A DNA stretch of 64,000 bases from Chelonobacter sp050613185 (GTDB lineage Bacteria > Pseudomonadota > Gammaproteobacteria > Enterobacterales > Pasteurellaceae): assembly GCF_050613185.1 (NCBI RefSeq), contig NZ_CP192511.1:930001-994000 (forward strand), given 5' to 3'. Below the pieces are notes generated by a model that saw only the letters and a list, made by a program, of their open reading frames with translations, was not told the DNA's origin and searched no databases. The translations under genes were made by a program, and so were the position numbers. Shown one piece after another: positions 52,855 through 61,661 of the stretch. Every line of letters starts with the position of its first letter. Positions within the stretch are counted from its first letter, which is position 1.

Positions 52855-53865
52855 ATGATTAAAGTAGGTATTATCGGCGCAGGCCGTATCGGGCGCGTGC
52901 ATTCGGAAAGTATCAGCAAATACGTCAAAGGCGCGGAAATCAAAGCGATTTCCGATATTAAAGTGACTGATGAGCTGCAAAGCTGGGCGCAATCGATGGG
53001 CATTGCGCATGTCTATGACGACTACAAACAAATCTTGCAAGATCCGGAAATTGATGCGGTGTTGGTCTGCTCCTCCACCAACACCCACGCTCCGATTTCA
53101 ATCGAAGCGGCACAAGCGGGCAAACACATTTTCTGTGAAAAACCGATTGACGCCGATGTCGGCAGAATCAAGCAAGTGCTGGCGGAAGTGGAAAAAGCCG
53201 GCGTGAAATTCCAAGTCGGCTTCAACCGCCGTTTTGATCACAACTTTAAAGCGATTAAAGATCGCGTGGTTGCCGGTGACATCGGCGAACCGCACATCAT
53301 CAAGGTGACCTCGCGCGACCCTGACGCACCGCCAATCGAATACGTTAAAGTCTCCGGCGGGATGTTCTTTGATATGACGATTCACGATTTCGACATGATC
53401 CGCTATCTGTCGGGCAGCAATGTCACCGAAGTGTTCGCGGTCGGCAGCGTGTTGGTCAACCCGGAAATCGGCAAAGCGGGCGATATCGATACCGCCGTCA
53501 TCACCTTGAAACTGGCAAACGGCGCCATCGGCGTGATCGACAACAGCCGCAAAGCGGTTTACGGCTACGATCAACGTGCCGAAGTGTTCGGCTCGAAAGG
53601 CGCAATCCAAATCAGCAACGACACCGGCTCAAGTGCGGTTTTCTCCGGTGAAAACGGCGTGGTAGCGGAAAAACCGAAATATTTCTTCCTCGAACGCTAT
53701 ATGCAATCCTTCGCCGATGAAATCTCCTGCTTCGTCGATTCGGTGGTGAATGACAAACCGACCGTTGTCAATGGCGACGACGGATTGCAACCGGTACTTA
53801 TCGCCTTAGCCGCGAAAAAATCCATGGAAGAAGGCAGACCGGTTAAGATTAGTGAGATTAGCTAA
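52855..53865 (+). CDS. iolG: IolG, myo-inositol 2-dehydrogenase
   Basis: IolG oxidises myo-inositol to 2-keto-myo-inositol with NAD+, the first catabolic step. The 336-residue Gfo/Idh/MocA protein has the Rossmann motif VGIIGAGRIGRVHSESI, the EKP motif in FCEKPIDADV, and catalytic FFDMTIHDFDMIRYL containing the Asp and His. AGGAG at 52843-52847 fits the ATG at 52855, 2 bp after the iolE stop. A good terminator follows. Confidence 0.95.
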   Translation: MIKVGIIGAGRIGRVHSESISKYVKGAEIKAISDIKVTDELQSWAQSMGIAHVYDDYKQILQDPEIDAVLVCSSTNTHAPISIEAAQAGKHIFCEKPIDADVGRIKQVLAEVEKAGVKFQVGFNRRFDHNFKAIKDRVVAGDIGEPHIIKVTSRDPDAPPIEYVKVSGGMFFDMTIHDFDMIRYLSGSNVTEVFAVGSVLVNPEIGKAGDIDTAVITLKLANGAIGVIDNSRKAVYGYDQRAEVFGSKGAIQISNDTGSSAVFSGENGVVAEKPKYFFLERYMQSFADEISCFVDSVVNDKPTVVNGDDGLQPVLIALAAKKSMEEGRPVKISEIS

Positions 53866-53893
53866 ACAATAAAATGAATGTTATCTGATCGTT

Positions 53894-53915
53894 AAAAGGC
53901 ACTTTTGTGCCTTTT
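53894..53915 (+). terminator. Terminator of iolDEG
   Basis: The arms AAAAGGCAC (53894-53902) and GTGCCTTTT (53907-53915) pair perfectly around TTTT and run on into TTG. It lies 28 bp after the iolG stop. Confidence 0.9.
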
Positions 53916-53956
53916 TTGTTTAAGGTCAATCGAATCTGGAGCGTGAGGAGGAGGCA

Positions 53957-54817
53957 ATGTTGCAATATTTTGTTAAAGAAAACAAGCACTCTATTTTTGA
54001 AAATAATTGTTTACCGCAACTGCTTTATTTATGTAATACCGAAACGATGAAAGACTATTTTCCCCGGCTATTACACAAACATAATGATCGTTTAGAAATA
54101 GTGTTTATTGTGAAAGGCAAAGGGAATCATTTAATCGGCAATGAAAAATATCAAACCCAAGCCGGCGATATCTTAATTTTTAACCAAGATGTGTTGCATG
54201 ACGAAGTGGCGGAAATCGGTAGCGATATGACCGTATATTGTTGCGGAATTAATAATTTAAAAATAAAAGGCAAAAAAATAAACCATTTGCTTGAGCTGGA
54301 TTATCCGGCAGTGCTGCCTGCGGGCGATTATGCAGAGGATATCAATGCGATTTTAGGTATTATGGACTCACAAATCAGACAAAATCCCAATACGGCCACT
54401 GAAACTTGCCGTTATTTACTGGCGTCACTGATCACCATCATTTCAAACATTCCCCGTCGCAATATACAAGCCAATAAAAATAATGAATTGATGTTGATTC
54501 ATCAGGTTAAACGCTATATTGACAGCCATTATTGGGAGAATATTTCATTATCTTCGATTGCCCGACAATTTAATGTCAGCCCTTATTATCTTTCCCATTT
54601 ATTTAAACAGGGCAGCGGTTTCTCACTGATCCAATATATGCTGCGGCGTAGAATAGGTGAGGCGCAATCGTTATTGATCAATACCGGTTATAGCATAACC
54701 CAAATTTCCACGTTGGTCGGCTATGACAATATCAACTATTTCAGTACCATTTTTACCAAAATGACGGGAATTTCACCTACCGCCTACCGCACTTACTGGA
54801 TTGGACGGAAAAAATAG
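53957..54817 (+). CDS. AraC-family regulator
   Basis: The 286-residue protein has an N-terminal cupin-like sensor domain (about 35-130: HKHNDRLEIVFIVKGKGNHLIGNE, AGDILIFNQDVLHDE) and a C-terminal AraC DNA-binding domain with two helix-turn-helix motifs (about 190-285: LSSIARQFNVSPYYLSHLFK, ITQISTLVGYDNINYFSTIF, GISPTAYR). GGAGGAGG precedes the ATG. It stands before a four-gene group of inositol-like functions on the same strand and is the likely local regulator. Ligand unknown. Confidence 0.92.
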   Translation: MLQYFVKENKHSIFENNCLPQLLYLCNTETMKDYFPRLLHKHNDRLEIVFIVKGKGNHLIGNEKYQTQAGDILIFNQDVLHDEVAEIGSDMTVYCCGINNLKIKGKKINHLLELDYPAVLPAGDYAEDINAILGIMDSQIRQNPNTATETCRYLLASLITIISNIPRRNIQANKNNELMLIHQVKRYIDSHYWENISLSSIARQFNVSPYYLSHLFKQGSGFSLIQYMLRRRIGEAQSLLINTGYSITQISTLVGYDNINYFSTIFTKMTGISPTAYRTYWIGRKK

Positions 54818-54982
54818 TCTTATTTCGACGGGCAGCGCAAGATAATGAAGATGACATAACTAAAACGTGACATTCTTAACATAATATTAACGTTTTGCGG
54901 TGATGAAAAAGCAAGATGTTAAACTTTTCCGACCAAAATAATTTATATACTTCACTCACAACTTAACCAAAAGGAGTGAAGT

Positions 54983-55903
54983 ATGAGTATAAAAATTTGC
55001 ACCGCCCCTTGTTGTTGGGGGGTGGATGATCCCAAAAATCCTTATTTACCGCACTGGACTCAAGTATTACACGAAGCCTCCCAAGCCGGTTACAAAGGCA
55101 TTGAGCTAGGGCCTTACGGCTATTTACCGATTGATGTTCAACAAGTATCCGATGAACTCGCCAAAAACGATCTGTTTATTGTTGCCGGCACTATTTTCGA
55201 TGATCTGGTTTCAATTGAAAATCAAGCCGCTTTGGAGCGGCAAGCGCATAACATTTGCCAATTAATAACAAAACTGCCGCAAGTAGCGCCTGAGCCGGAT
55301 CAAAAATTTGCTACGCCCTATTTAGTGCTTATCGACTGGGGACACGATGAACGCGATTATGCCGCCGGTCATCCCGATACCGCCCCGCGCTTATCGCCGA
55401 TACAGTGGCAGCAGATGATGTCCCATATCAAAAAACTGGCTGCTATTGCGCAAAGCTACGGCATAAGGGCGGTTATCCACCCGCATGCCGGCGGATATAT
55501 TGAGTTTGCAGATGAAATTGACAATGTGGTGCGCGATATTCCTTATGATTTAGCCGGATTATGTTTAGACACCGGCCATCTTTACTATTCGAAAATAGAG
55601 CCGCCGGCGGCATTAAAAAAATATTGGCCGTTTGTTGATTACCTACACTTCAAAGATATTGATTTGTCCGTCTATCAAAAGGTGATGAACGAAAAAATCC
55701 GTTTCTTTGAAGCCTGTGCAAAAGGCGTAATGTGCCGAATCGGGGAAGGCACGCTTGCTTATCCGGAGATCTATCATCTTTTAAAAACGCTGAATTATCA
55801 AGGTTATATCACGGTAGAACAAGAGCGGGATCCGCGAAATTCAGGTTCGAGTTTAAACGATGTCAAAATCAGTCGCGATTATTTGAAACACATTGGATTT
55901 TAA
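54983..55903 (+). CDS. TIM-barrel sugar isomerase/epimerase (IolE/IolI-like)
   Basis: The 306-residue protein is a xylose-isomerase-like TIM barrel. It starts IKICTAPCCWGVDDPKNPYLP and has metal-site segments YKGIELGPYGYL, AVIHPHAGGYIEF, LCLDTGHLYYSK, YLHFKDIDLSVY and IGEGTLAYPEI, similar to IolE. It may act on an inosose or a related polyol acid. The AAGGAG site precedes it. It is first in the group of genes 54983-58981 and follows the AraC gene across a 165-bp spacer. Confidence 0.85.
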   Translation: MSIKICTAPCCWGVDDPKNPYLPHWTQVLHEASQAGYKGIELGPYGYLPIDVQQVSDELAKNDLFIVAGTIFDDLVSIENQAALERQAHNICQLITKLPQVAPEPDQKFATPYLVLIDWGHDERDYAAGHPDTAPRLSPIQWQQMMSHIKKLAAIAQSYGIRAVIHPHAGGYIEFADEIDNVVRDIPYDLAGLCLDTGHLYYSKIEPPAALKKYWPFVDYLHFKDIDLSVYQKVMNEKIRFFEACAKGVMCRIGEGTLAYPEIYHLLKTLNYQGYITVEQERDPRNSGSSLNDVKISRDYLKHIGF

Positions 55904-55914
55904 AGGAGCAAAAG

Positions 55915-57078
55915 ATGATTTACGGAGAAAAACGTGTGGCAAGACCTATCCGCTGGGCAATGGTCGGCGGCGGTCACGGCAGTCAAATCGGCTATATACA
56001 CCGTTCGGCAGCGTTACGGGATTTTTGCTTTGAATTGGTTGCCGGCGCTTTCGATCTGGATTTTGCAAGAGGAAAAGCATTCGGACAGCAACTGCACGTT
56101 ACCGCCGAACGCTGCTATCCGGATTACCAAACGATGTTTAACCAAGAAGCGCAACGGGCGGACGGTATAGAAGCCGTCTCAATCGCCACCCCCAACGGCA
56201 CGCATTATGACATTTGCAAAGCCGCATTATTAGCCAACTTGCACGTTATTTGCGAAAAACCGCTGTGCTTCACGGTTAAACAAGCGGAAGAGCTGGCGGC
56301 GCTTGCCGCAAAGCAGCAAAAAATAGTCGCTATCACTTACGGTTATGCCGGTCATCAAGTGATTGAGGAGGGGCGCCGTCTTATCGCTGAGGGTGTTTTG
56401 GGCGAGATTCGGATTGTAAAAATGGAATTCGCGCACGGATTTCATAATGTTGCCGTTGAAAAAGAGGCTGAAAGCACAAAATGGCGGGTTGATCCGAAAA
56501 TGGCAGGCCCGAGTTATGTGCTGGGCGATTTGGGCACGCACCCGTTGTTTATTGCCGAAGTGTTGCTACCGCACTTACGCATTAAACGCTTGCTGTGTTC
56601 ACGGCAAAGTTTTGTGCAAAGCCGCGCCCCATTGGAAGACAATGCGTTGACCTTAATGGAGTATGACACGGGAGCCGTCGGCAGCGTTTGGTCGAGCTGT
56701 GTCAACGCCGGTTCAATGCACGGGCAACGGATCCGGGTTATCGGCGAAAAAGCCAGTCTCGAATGGTGGGACGAGCAGCCTAATCAGCTACGTTTAGAAA
56801 TTCAAGGCGAACCGGTCAGAATTTTGGAAAGAGGCATGGGCTATCTGCATGACAGTGCCTTGAAAGAAGATCGGATTGGCGGCGGACACCCTGAAGGGCT
56901 GTTCGAAGCCTGGTCAAATCTCTATGCCCGCTTTGCCGAAGCGATTATATGTAAAAACGAAGGGCGGCGGTTCGACTTTTGGTATCCGGACATCTCTGCC
57001 GGTGTCGAAGGCGTGCGCTGGGTGGAAAATTGTGTGAAATCCGCAGACCTGGGCGCGGTTTGGGTCGATTATCAATAA
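55915..57078 (+). CDS. Gfo/Idh/MocA-family oxidoreductase
   Basis: The 387-residue NAD(P)-dependent dehydrogenase has RWAMVGGGHGSQIGYIHRSA at the start (Rossmann glycines), VSIATPNGTHYD, the EKP motif in VICEKPLCFTV, and a C-terminal sheet domain. MAGPSYVLGDLGTHPLF contains the catalytic Asp/His pair. The ATG at 55915 has AAGGAGC 6 bp upstream; the open frame to the left is not real coding. It resembles IolU/IolW or other inositol-cluster dehydrogenases. Substrate unknown. Confidence 0.85.
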   Translation: MIYGEKRVARPIRWAMVGGGHGSQIGYIHRSAALRDFCFELVAGAFDLDFARGKAFGQQLHVTAERCYPDYQTMFNQEAQRADGIEAVSIATPNGTHYDICKAALLANLHVICEKPLCFTVKQAEELAALAAKQQKIVAITYGYAGHQVIEEGRRLIAEGVLGEIRIVKMEFAHGFHNVAVEKEAESTKWRVDPKMAGPSYVLGDLGTHPLFIAEVLLPHLRIKRLLCSRQSFVQSRAPLEDNALTLMEYDTGAVGSVWSSCVNAGSMHGQRIRVIGEKASLEWWDEQPNQLRLEIQGEPVRILERGMGYLHDSALKEDRIGGGHPEGLFEAWSNLYARFAEAIICKNEGRRFDFWYPDISAGVEGVRWVENCVKSADLGAVWVDYQ

Positions 57079-57102
57079 ATTACAACAAAGAGAGGCTATC
57101 TT

Positions 57103-57990
57103 ATGAAAATTGCATTTGATGTTGATGTGTTGGCGAAACAAATGGGAATCAGTGATATGGTTCACCAAGTTGCGGATTGGGGCTATAAATATATTGAGCA
57201 ATCGCCACACCCGAGAATCAATCCGTTTTATAAACATCCGTTGTTTTCCAAAGAATGCGAACAAGAATACCGCACCGCACTTCAGCGGACCGGTGTGGAA
57301 ATCTCGTCATTTATCGTGGTTTACCGCTGGTCGGGCCCGACGGAAGAGCAGCGCCGGCATGCCGTTGCAAATTGGAAACGTATGATCGAAATTGCCGACA
57401 GTATGAATGTGAGGGTGATCAACACCGAATTATCCGGCGATCCGCACCAGCCTGAAATCTGTAACGGTATGTTATTCCGCTCATTGGATGAATTAATGCC
57501 GCTGTTTGAAAAATATGGTATCCGTTGCGAGATTCAGTCGCACCCTTATGACTTTTGCGAATTCAATAATGAAACGGTTGATATGGTGAAATCCTACCGT
57601 TCCGAGCACCTTAAATATGTTTATTCCGCACCGCACGGCTTCTTTTATGACAAAGGAAAAGGCGATGTGCGTGCCATGTTGGAATATGCCGGTACGGATT
57701 TATCACATATTTTATTCGCCGATACGCATAACCATACCATTGATTGCCGTTACATCATGAATCCGCCGGGTTGTTGTTCCACCATTCACCAGCACTTACC
57801 GCTTGGAGAGGGGGAAGTTGATTTCGACGGTATTTTTGAAAGCCTGAGAAAAATGAATTTTGCCGACCGCACTTTTGCCGTCGGCGGCGAATCGATTGCT
57901 TGCGTTTCTATGTTCGGTTTTCCGGAAAAAATGGCGGTGGAGGCGCCTAAAGCCAGAGAACGACTGGAAAAAGAATTATTAACCTCATGA
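57103..57990 (+). CDS. TIM-barrel sugar isomerase/epimerase (IolH-like)
   Basis: The 295-residue protein is another xylose-isomerase-like TIM barrel: YKYIEQSPHPRINPFYKHP, FIVVYRWSGPTEEQRRHAV, VINTELSGDPHQPE, CEIQSHPYDFCEF, LFADTHNHTIDCRYI and HLPLGEGEVDFDGI hold the likely metal ligands. The YRWSGP and LGEGEVDF phrases recall IolH of inositol operons. It follows the dehydrogenase gene by 24 bp and ends 55 bp before the binding-protein gene. Confidence 0.8.
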   Translation: MKIAFDVDVLAKQMGISDMVHQVADWGYKYIEQSPHPRINPFYKHPLFSKECEQEYRTALQRTGVEISSFIVVYRWSGPTEEQRRHAVANWKRMIEIADSMNVRVINTELSGDPHQPEICNGMLFRSLDELMPLFEKYGIRCEIQSHPYDFCEFNNETVDMVKSYRSEHLKYVYSAPHGFFYDKGKGDVRAMLEYAGTDLSHILFADTHNHTIDCRYIMNPPGCCSTIHQHLPLGEGEVDFDGIFESLRKMNFADRTFAVGGESIACVSMFGFPEKMAVEAPKARERLEKELLTS

Positions 57991-58045
57991 TTAATCATGC
58001 AATGGCATTATCAAATCGACTTAAAACCTGTTTAAGGAGTTTCAT

Positions 58046-58981
58046 ATGAGAAAGATCAACCAACTTGTTTTACTGTTATCTGCCGGATTGGCACTGAATG
58101 CGTTTGCAAAAAACGAAGTGGTCGCTTTCAGCTCTCCCAGCCTGTATAGCCCGTTTCAAATAAAAATGAGTCAAGCCGCTGCCGAAGCCGGTAAAGCGCT
58201 TGATCTGAAAGTGCAAGTGCTGGACGGGCAAGACAGTTCGACCAAACAAACATCGGATGTTGATAATTCTATCACCAAAGGCGCCAAAGCCATTTTGATC
58301 GCGCCGAATGATGTGAATGCGATTGCGGCGGCAGTGGAAGATGCGATCAATGCCGGCGTCGTCGTCGCGACGGTCGATCGCAAAGTGATCAGCGAAAAAA
58401 ATATTCCGCATTTCGGTGCCAATAACTACTTGGGCGGACAAAAAATCGCACAAGAGTTAAAAGCGAAATTTCCGGACGGGGCAAATATTATTTTATTAAC
58501 CGGGCAGCCGGGTTCAACCTCGAATATTGAACGGACACAAGGGATTCGTGATGAACTGAAATCATATGGCACGCAATACAAAATCATTGTCGACCAAAGC
58601 GGTAATTGGTTGCGTTCCGAAGGGCTACGTATTATCGAAAGCGTGCTGCCGACCTTGAAGCAAAAACCCGACGTGATTCTGTCCGCCAATGACGATATGG
58701 CGATGGGGGCGATCGAGGCATTGAGAGCGCTGGGCTATAAAGCCGGTGACATTATGGTTACCGGTTTTGACGCCGGGCCGGAAGCCTTGTCCCGTATTCA
58801 AGATGATTGGCTCTATGTGACCGCCGACCAACGCCCGAGCTATGCCGTCAGCACCGCGTTAAGCCAAATTGCGGATAACTTGCGTGAGGGGAAAGCAATA
58901 GAAGGGCTGGATTTTGCGCCGTTGATCATTAAGAAAGAGAATGTTAGAGAAGCAGAACGTATCACCGAATTAAAAGATTAA
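58046..58981 (+). CDS. ABC sugar transporter substrate-binding protein (RbsB type)
   Basis: This periplasmic protein would bind a sugar or inositol. The 311-residue precursor has a signal peptide ending near FAKNEVV (about residue 22). The mature part has two RbsB-like lobes, with SPSLYSPFQIKMSQAAAEAG, APNDVNAIAAAVEDAINAG, VDRKV, and NDDMAMGAIEALRALGYKAG. It has no ATPase or permease gene adjacent on its own strand; an ABC ATPase and permease lie 3.6 kb away on the other strand. AAGGAG precedes the ATG, and an uptake-sequence terminator follows. Confidence 0.88.
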   Translation: MRKINQLVLLLSAGLALNAFAKNEVVAFSSPSLYSPFQIKMSQAAAEAGKALDLKVQVLDGQDSSTKQTSDVDNSITKGAKAILIAPNDVNAIAAAVEDAINAGVVVATVDRKVISEKNIPHFGANNYLGGQKIAQELKAKFPDGANIILLTGQPGSTSNIERTQGIRDELKSYGTQYKIIVDQSGNWLRSEGLRIIESVLPTLKQKPDVILSANDDMAMGAIEALRALGYKAGDIMVTGFDAGPEALSRIQDDWLYVTADQRPSYAVSTALSQIADNLREGKAIEGLDFAPLIIKKENVREAERITELKD

Positions 58982-58997
58982 AGTATATATCTTAACC

Positions 58998-59034
58998 GGC
59001 ACCGCACTTATGAGGAGATGAAAAGTGCGGTGCC
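58998..59034. terminator. Bidirectional terminator built from an inverted uptake-sequence pair
   Basis: The arms GGCACCGCACTT (58998-59009) and AAGTGCGGTGCC (59023-59034) are perfect 12-bp complements, each holding one uptake signal. It lies between the convergent binding-protein and MFS genes. Confidence 0.85.
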
Positions 59035-59045
59035 GAGTGATAACA

Positions 59046-60296
59046 CTACTTGCGCATACGGCGGATCAAAATCGTCGCACAACCGAATCCAAGTAAACTG
59101 AAAGCGGACATAATATAAAAAACATTATTGTAGCCGGTAATGCCGGGATAATTATCAAGCATATAGCCGTATAGCGTATAACCGAACATTGACGGCATAT
59201 AACCGATTAAACAACCTAATGCCATCGAAGAACCGGCATATTCCCTTGGCACGCCAATCTCTTCCATCGGAGCAAAAAACACCGCTCTTTGCGTAAAAAT
59301 AATCGCACCGAAGCCTAATGTTGCCGTCATACCGAGATAAACACTCATCGATTCGTGCGGTAATTGAATAAAAAGGATCATACTGACAAAAGCCACGATA
59401 AATGCAGTTTGTAAATATCTTAACGGCGAGCGGAATACTTTATCCGATAAAAAGCCGCCGACCGGCCCGCCAATCATTTTTAAACCGTATTGATTGATGA
59501 TACCGTACGCGCCGACTAATGCGACCGGCAAACCGTAAATATCTTTTAAGAACGGGATAAAATAAGTCAGACCGGTATAGGACGAGTACACAAAGAAAAT
59601 GACAAATGCGGCCAACCAAGTATTGATATCTTTAATCACATAAAGAATACCGCTGAAAACTTTCGCATTGGCTGATTTGTCTCTCGCGGTGACTTTAATG
59701 TGATCTTCGTCGCCGACCAAGAAATAAGTTACTACGCCGACAAGTGCGGTTATTAATGCATAGTAGAGAATACCCGCTTGCATGCCGGCTTTGCCTTCAC
59801 CGAACAAGACAAAGATACCCAGTGCGCCGAAAGCGACAATCACATCGACAATGCCGCGTCCGGCTTCTAAAAAGCCGAATAATCTGCCCTGTTCCTCTTT
59901 TGTGCCGAGTAAGCGTACCGCTTTGAGCAGCACCGGCCAATAGACCACTTCTCCGAAAAAAGCCAGTCCGGCAAACGCAAAAACGTAACCGGTAAACGAA
60001 GGAAGGGTGGATAAGTAAAGTCCGCAAGCGGCAACCCCCAACAGCCCTGCCGGTAGCAAATATTTTTTCGAAAAACGATCGGCGAGATACATTGAGAAAA
60101 AATAGCCGAGTGTTTGTACAATGGCATAAAACGTGAAACCTAAGCCGATTTCGGTATTGCTCAGCCCCCAATCTTGTTGCATCGGCACATAAAAAACATC
60201 TTTGATACTGGATAGTTTATAAATAGTACCGCCGCCGAGCACCAAAAAACCCAATTGCACCCATTTGTTCGTAAATAATCCTGTTGTTCTGTCCAT
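59046..60296 (-). CDS. MFS transporter
   Basis: The 416-residue protein has about 12 membrane helices and MFS features: a loop 2-3 segment SMYLADRFSKKYLLPAGLLG, a central cytosolic loop around residues 200-215, and GGFLSDKVFRSPLRYLQ as the mirror motif in the second half. KAVRLLGTKEEQGRLFGFLEAGRGIVD is characteristic of a subgroup close to sugar-acid/phosphate antiporters. It is last in a leftward four-gene operon, 2 bp after the RidA gene. Substrate unknown. Confidence 0.87.
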   Translation of the reverse strand: MDRTTGLFTNKWVQLGFLVLGGGTIYKLSSIKDVFYVPMQQDWGLSNTEIGLGFTFYAIVQTLGYFFSMYLADRFSKKYLLPAGLLGVAACGLYLSTLPSFTGYVFAFAGLAFFGEVVYWPVLLKAVRLLGTKEEQGRLFGFLEAGRGIVDVIVAFGALGIFVLFGEGKAGMQAGILYYALITALVGVVTYFLVGDEDHIKVTARDKSANAKVFSGILYVIKDINTWLAAFVIFFVYSSYTGLTYFIPFLKDIYGLPVALVGAYGIINQYGLKMIGGPVGGFLSDKVFRSPLRYLQTAFIVAFVSMILFIQLPHESMSVYLGMTATLGFGAIIFTQRAVFFAPMEEIGVPREYAGSSMALGCLIGYMPSMFGYTLYGYMLDNYPGITGYNNVFYIMSAFSLLGFGCATILIRRMRK

Positions 60297-60298
60297 AA

Positions 60299-60685
60299 TT
60301 ACACTCCTCCGAGATAGGCGACCGCTTCTATTTCGACGAGTGCGTCTTTAGGCAAACGCGAAACCTCAATACAGGAGCGGGCAGGATACGCATTCCCAAA
60401 GTAATCCGAATAGATCCGATTAAACGAATTAAACTGCTCAAGGTCTGTCAAAAAACAGGTTGTTTTCACAATATCTTTTTTACAACCGCCGGCTGCCGTT
60501 AAAATAGCCTCCAGATTTTTTAGCGCTTGACGGGTCTGTTCTTCGATAGCACCGACAACCATGTTGCCGGTGTCGGCCGCAATCGGTATGCAACCCGAGA
60601 TATAAAGCCAGTCCTTAACCCTGACGGCTTGTACATAAGGTCCGATCGCCGGTGGCGCAAGTGCGGTATGGATAATCTGTTTCAT
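60299..60685 (-). CDS. RidA-family protein (enamine/imine deaminase type)
   Basis: The 128-residue protein belongs to the RidA/YjgF family. The signature PARSCIEVSRLPKDALVEIEAVA holds the conserved substrate-binding Arg and the Glu. The start IIHTALAPPAIGPYVQAVRV is typical. RidA enzymes hydrolyse reactive enamines or imines from PLP-dependent or oxidase reactions, so its presence suggests an amino- or imino-substrate in this operon. It lies 9 bp after the TIM-barrel gene. Confidence 0.92.
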   Translation of the reverse strand: MKQIIHTALAPPAIGPYVQAVRVKDWLYISGCIPIAADTGNMVVGAIEEQTRQALKNLEAILTAAGGCKKDIVKTTCFLTDLEQFNSFNRIYSDYFGNAYPARSCIEVSRLPKDALVEIEAVAYLGGV

Positions 60686-60694
60686 TATTTCTCC

Positions 60695-61651
60695 TTAACA
60701 ATATTTTTGTTTTAAGTGATGTAGGGCATCAATTGAGATTTTCAGCCCGTCCAATTGTGCTTGTGTAAGAATCGCCAGCGCTTGTGCAGAAATCTGATGG
60801 GGATAATAGTAATCTAACGGTTTGATTAAACTCTCTGCGAAAGGAGGCGGTTTGATTTGAAAAGCGCCGCTAAAAGTATCCACGCCTCCCGTACCTTTCG
60901 GGCGTGCAAAACGGGCGCAATAGGGATAGCAATTTTCGATATTGATATGTGTAACCGGCGAATCCTCCAGTAAAATTTTAAAGCATTGATCAATATCAAT
61001 GTTTCCCTGACCGATAGGCACACCGCACACAACGGGAGTATCATCATGCATCACCACGATATGATCTTTAAAATGGGTGGAATAGGTATAAGGCGCCAGT
61101 GTTTTCACCGCTTCGACCGGATCTTCCCACGCCATCATGGAATTACCGATGTCGCAATGTGCGCCGACCCATTGACTGTTTACCGCTTCGATAATGTGGA
61201 TAATTTCTTGTGATGTTTCGTGTTCGTGATTTTCCAATGCCAATTTAATGCGGTATTTCTGGAGCAACGGTACGATCGCTTTCAATTGGGCCGGGGCTTT
61301 TGCCATGCGTTCCGGATTAAACTTGCCTCTGCTGACATAGGTTCGCACTACGTCGGCGCCCAGCTCATTGGCAATTTTCAATGCCGGCGTTAAACTTTCC
61401 GTATCACAAAACCGGGTGTCTATTTCGCAATAAAGATTATATTTTTCAATCGTTTCCCTTACACGGTGCAAATAGGTTTTTTGATCACCGTCGAGCACGC
61501 CGAATTGCGGGTGGAGATTCAAGTCAGGAATAATATTCAATTCGACGCCGCTCAACCCCAGTTCCCATGTTTTTTGAATAAAAGAAAATACGTCCATTTG
61601 CCGATGTTGAAAAAGAAGATGGCAAGACTCTGTTTCCAATCCGAATTTCAT
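60695..61651 (-). CDS. TIM-barrel sugar isomerase/epimerase family protein
   Basis: The 318-residue protein is a xylose-isomerase-like TIM barrel: LSGVELNIIPDLNLHPQF, DVVRTYVSRGKFNPERMA, LALENHEHETSQEII, GAHCDIGNSMMAWEDP, STHFKDHIVVMHDD and GQGNIDIDQCFKIL hold the likely metal ligands. I chose the ATG at 61651 (KFGLETESCHLL), which has a GGGAGTC site; the frame is open to 61729 but without a good start. It lies between the regulator gene and ridA. Confidence 0.82.
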   Translation of the reverse strand: MKFGLETESCHLLFQHRQMDVFSFIQKTWELGLSGVELNIIPDLNLHPQFGVLDGDQKTYLHRVRETIEKYNLYCEIDTRFCDTESLTPALKIANELGADVVRTYVSRGKFNPERMAKAPAQLKAIVPLLQKYRIKLALENHEHETSQEIIHIIEAVNSQWVGAHCDIGNSMMAWEDPVEAVKTLAPYTYSTHFKDHIVVMHDDTPVVCGVPIGQGNIDIDQCFKILLEDSPVTHINIENCYPYCARFARPKGTGGVDTFSGAFQIKPPPFAESLIKPLDYYYPHQISAQALAILTQAQLDGLKISIDALHHLKQKYC

Positions 61652-61661
61652 TGCTGACTCC

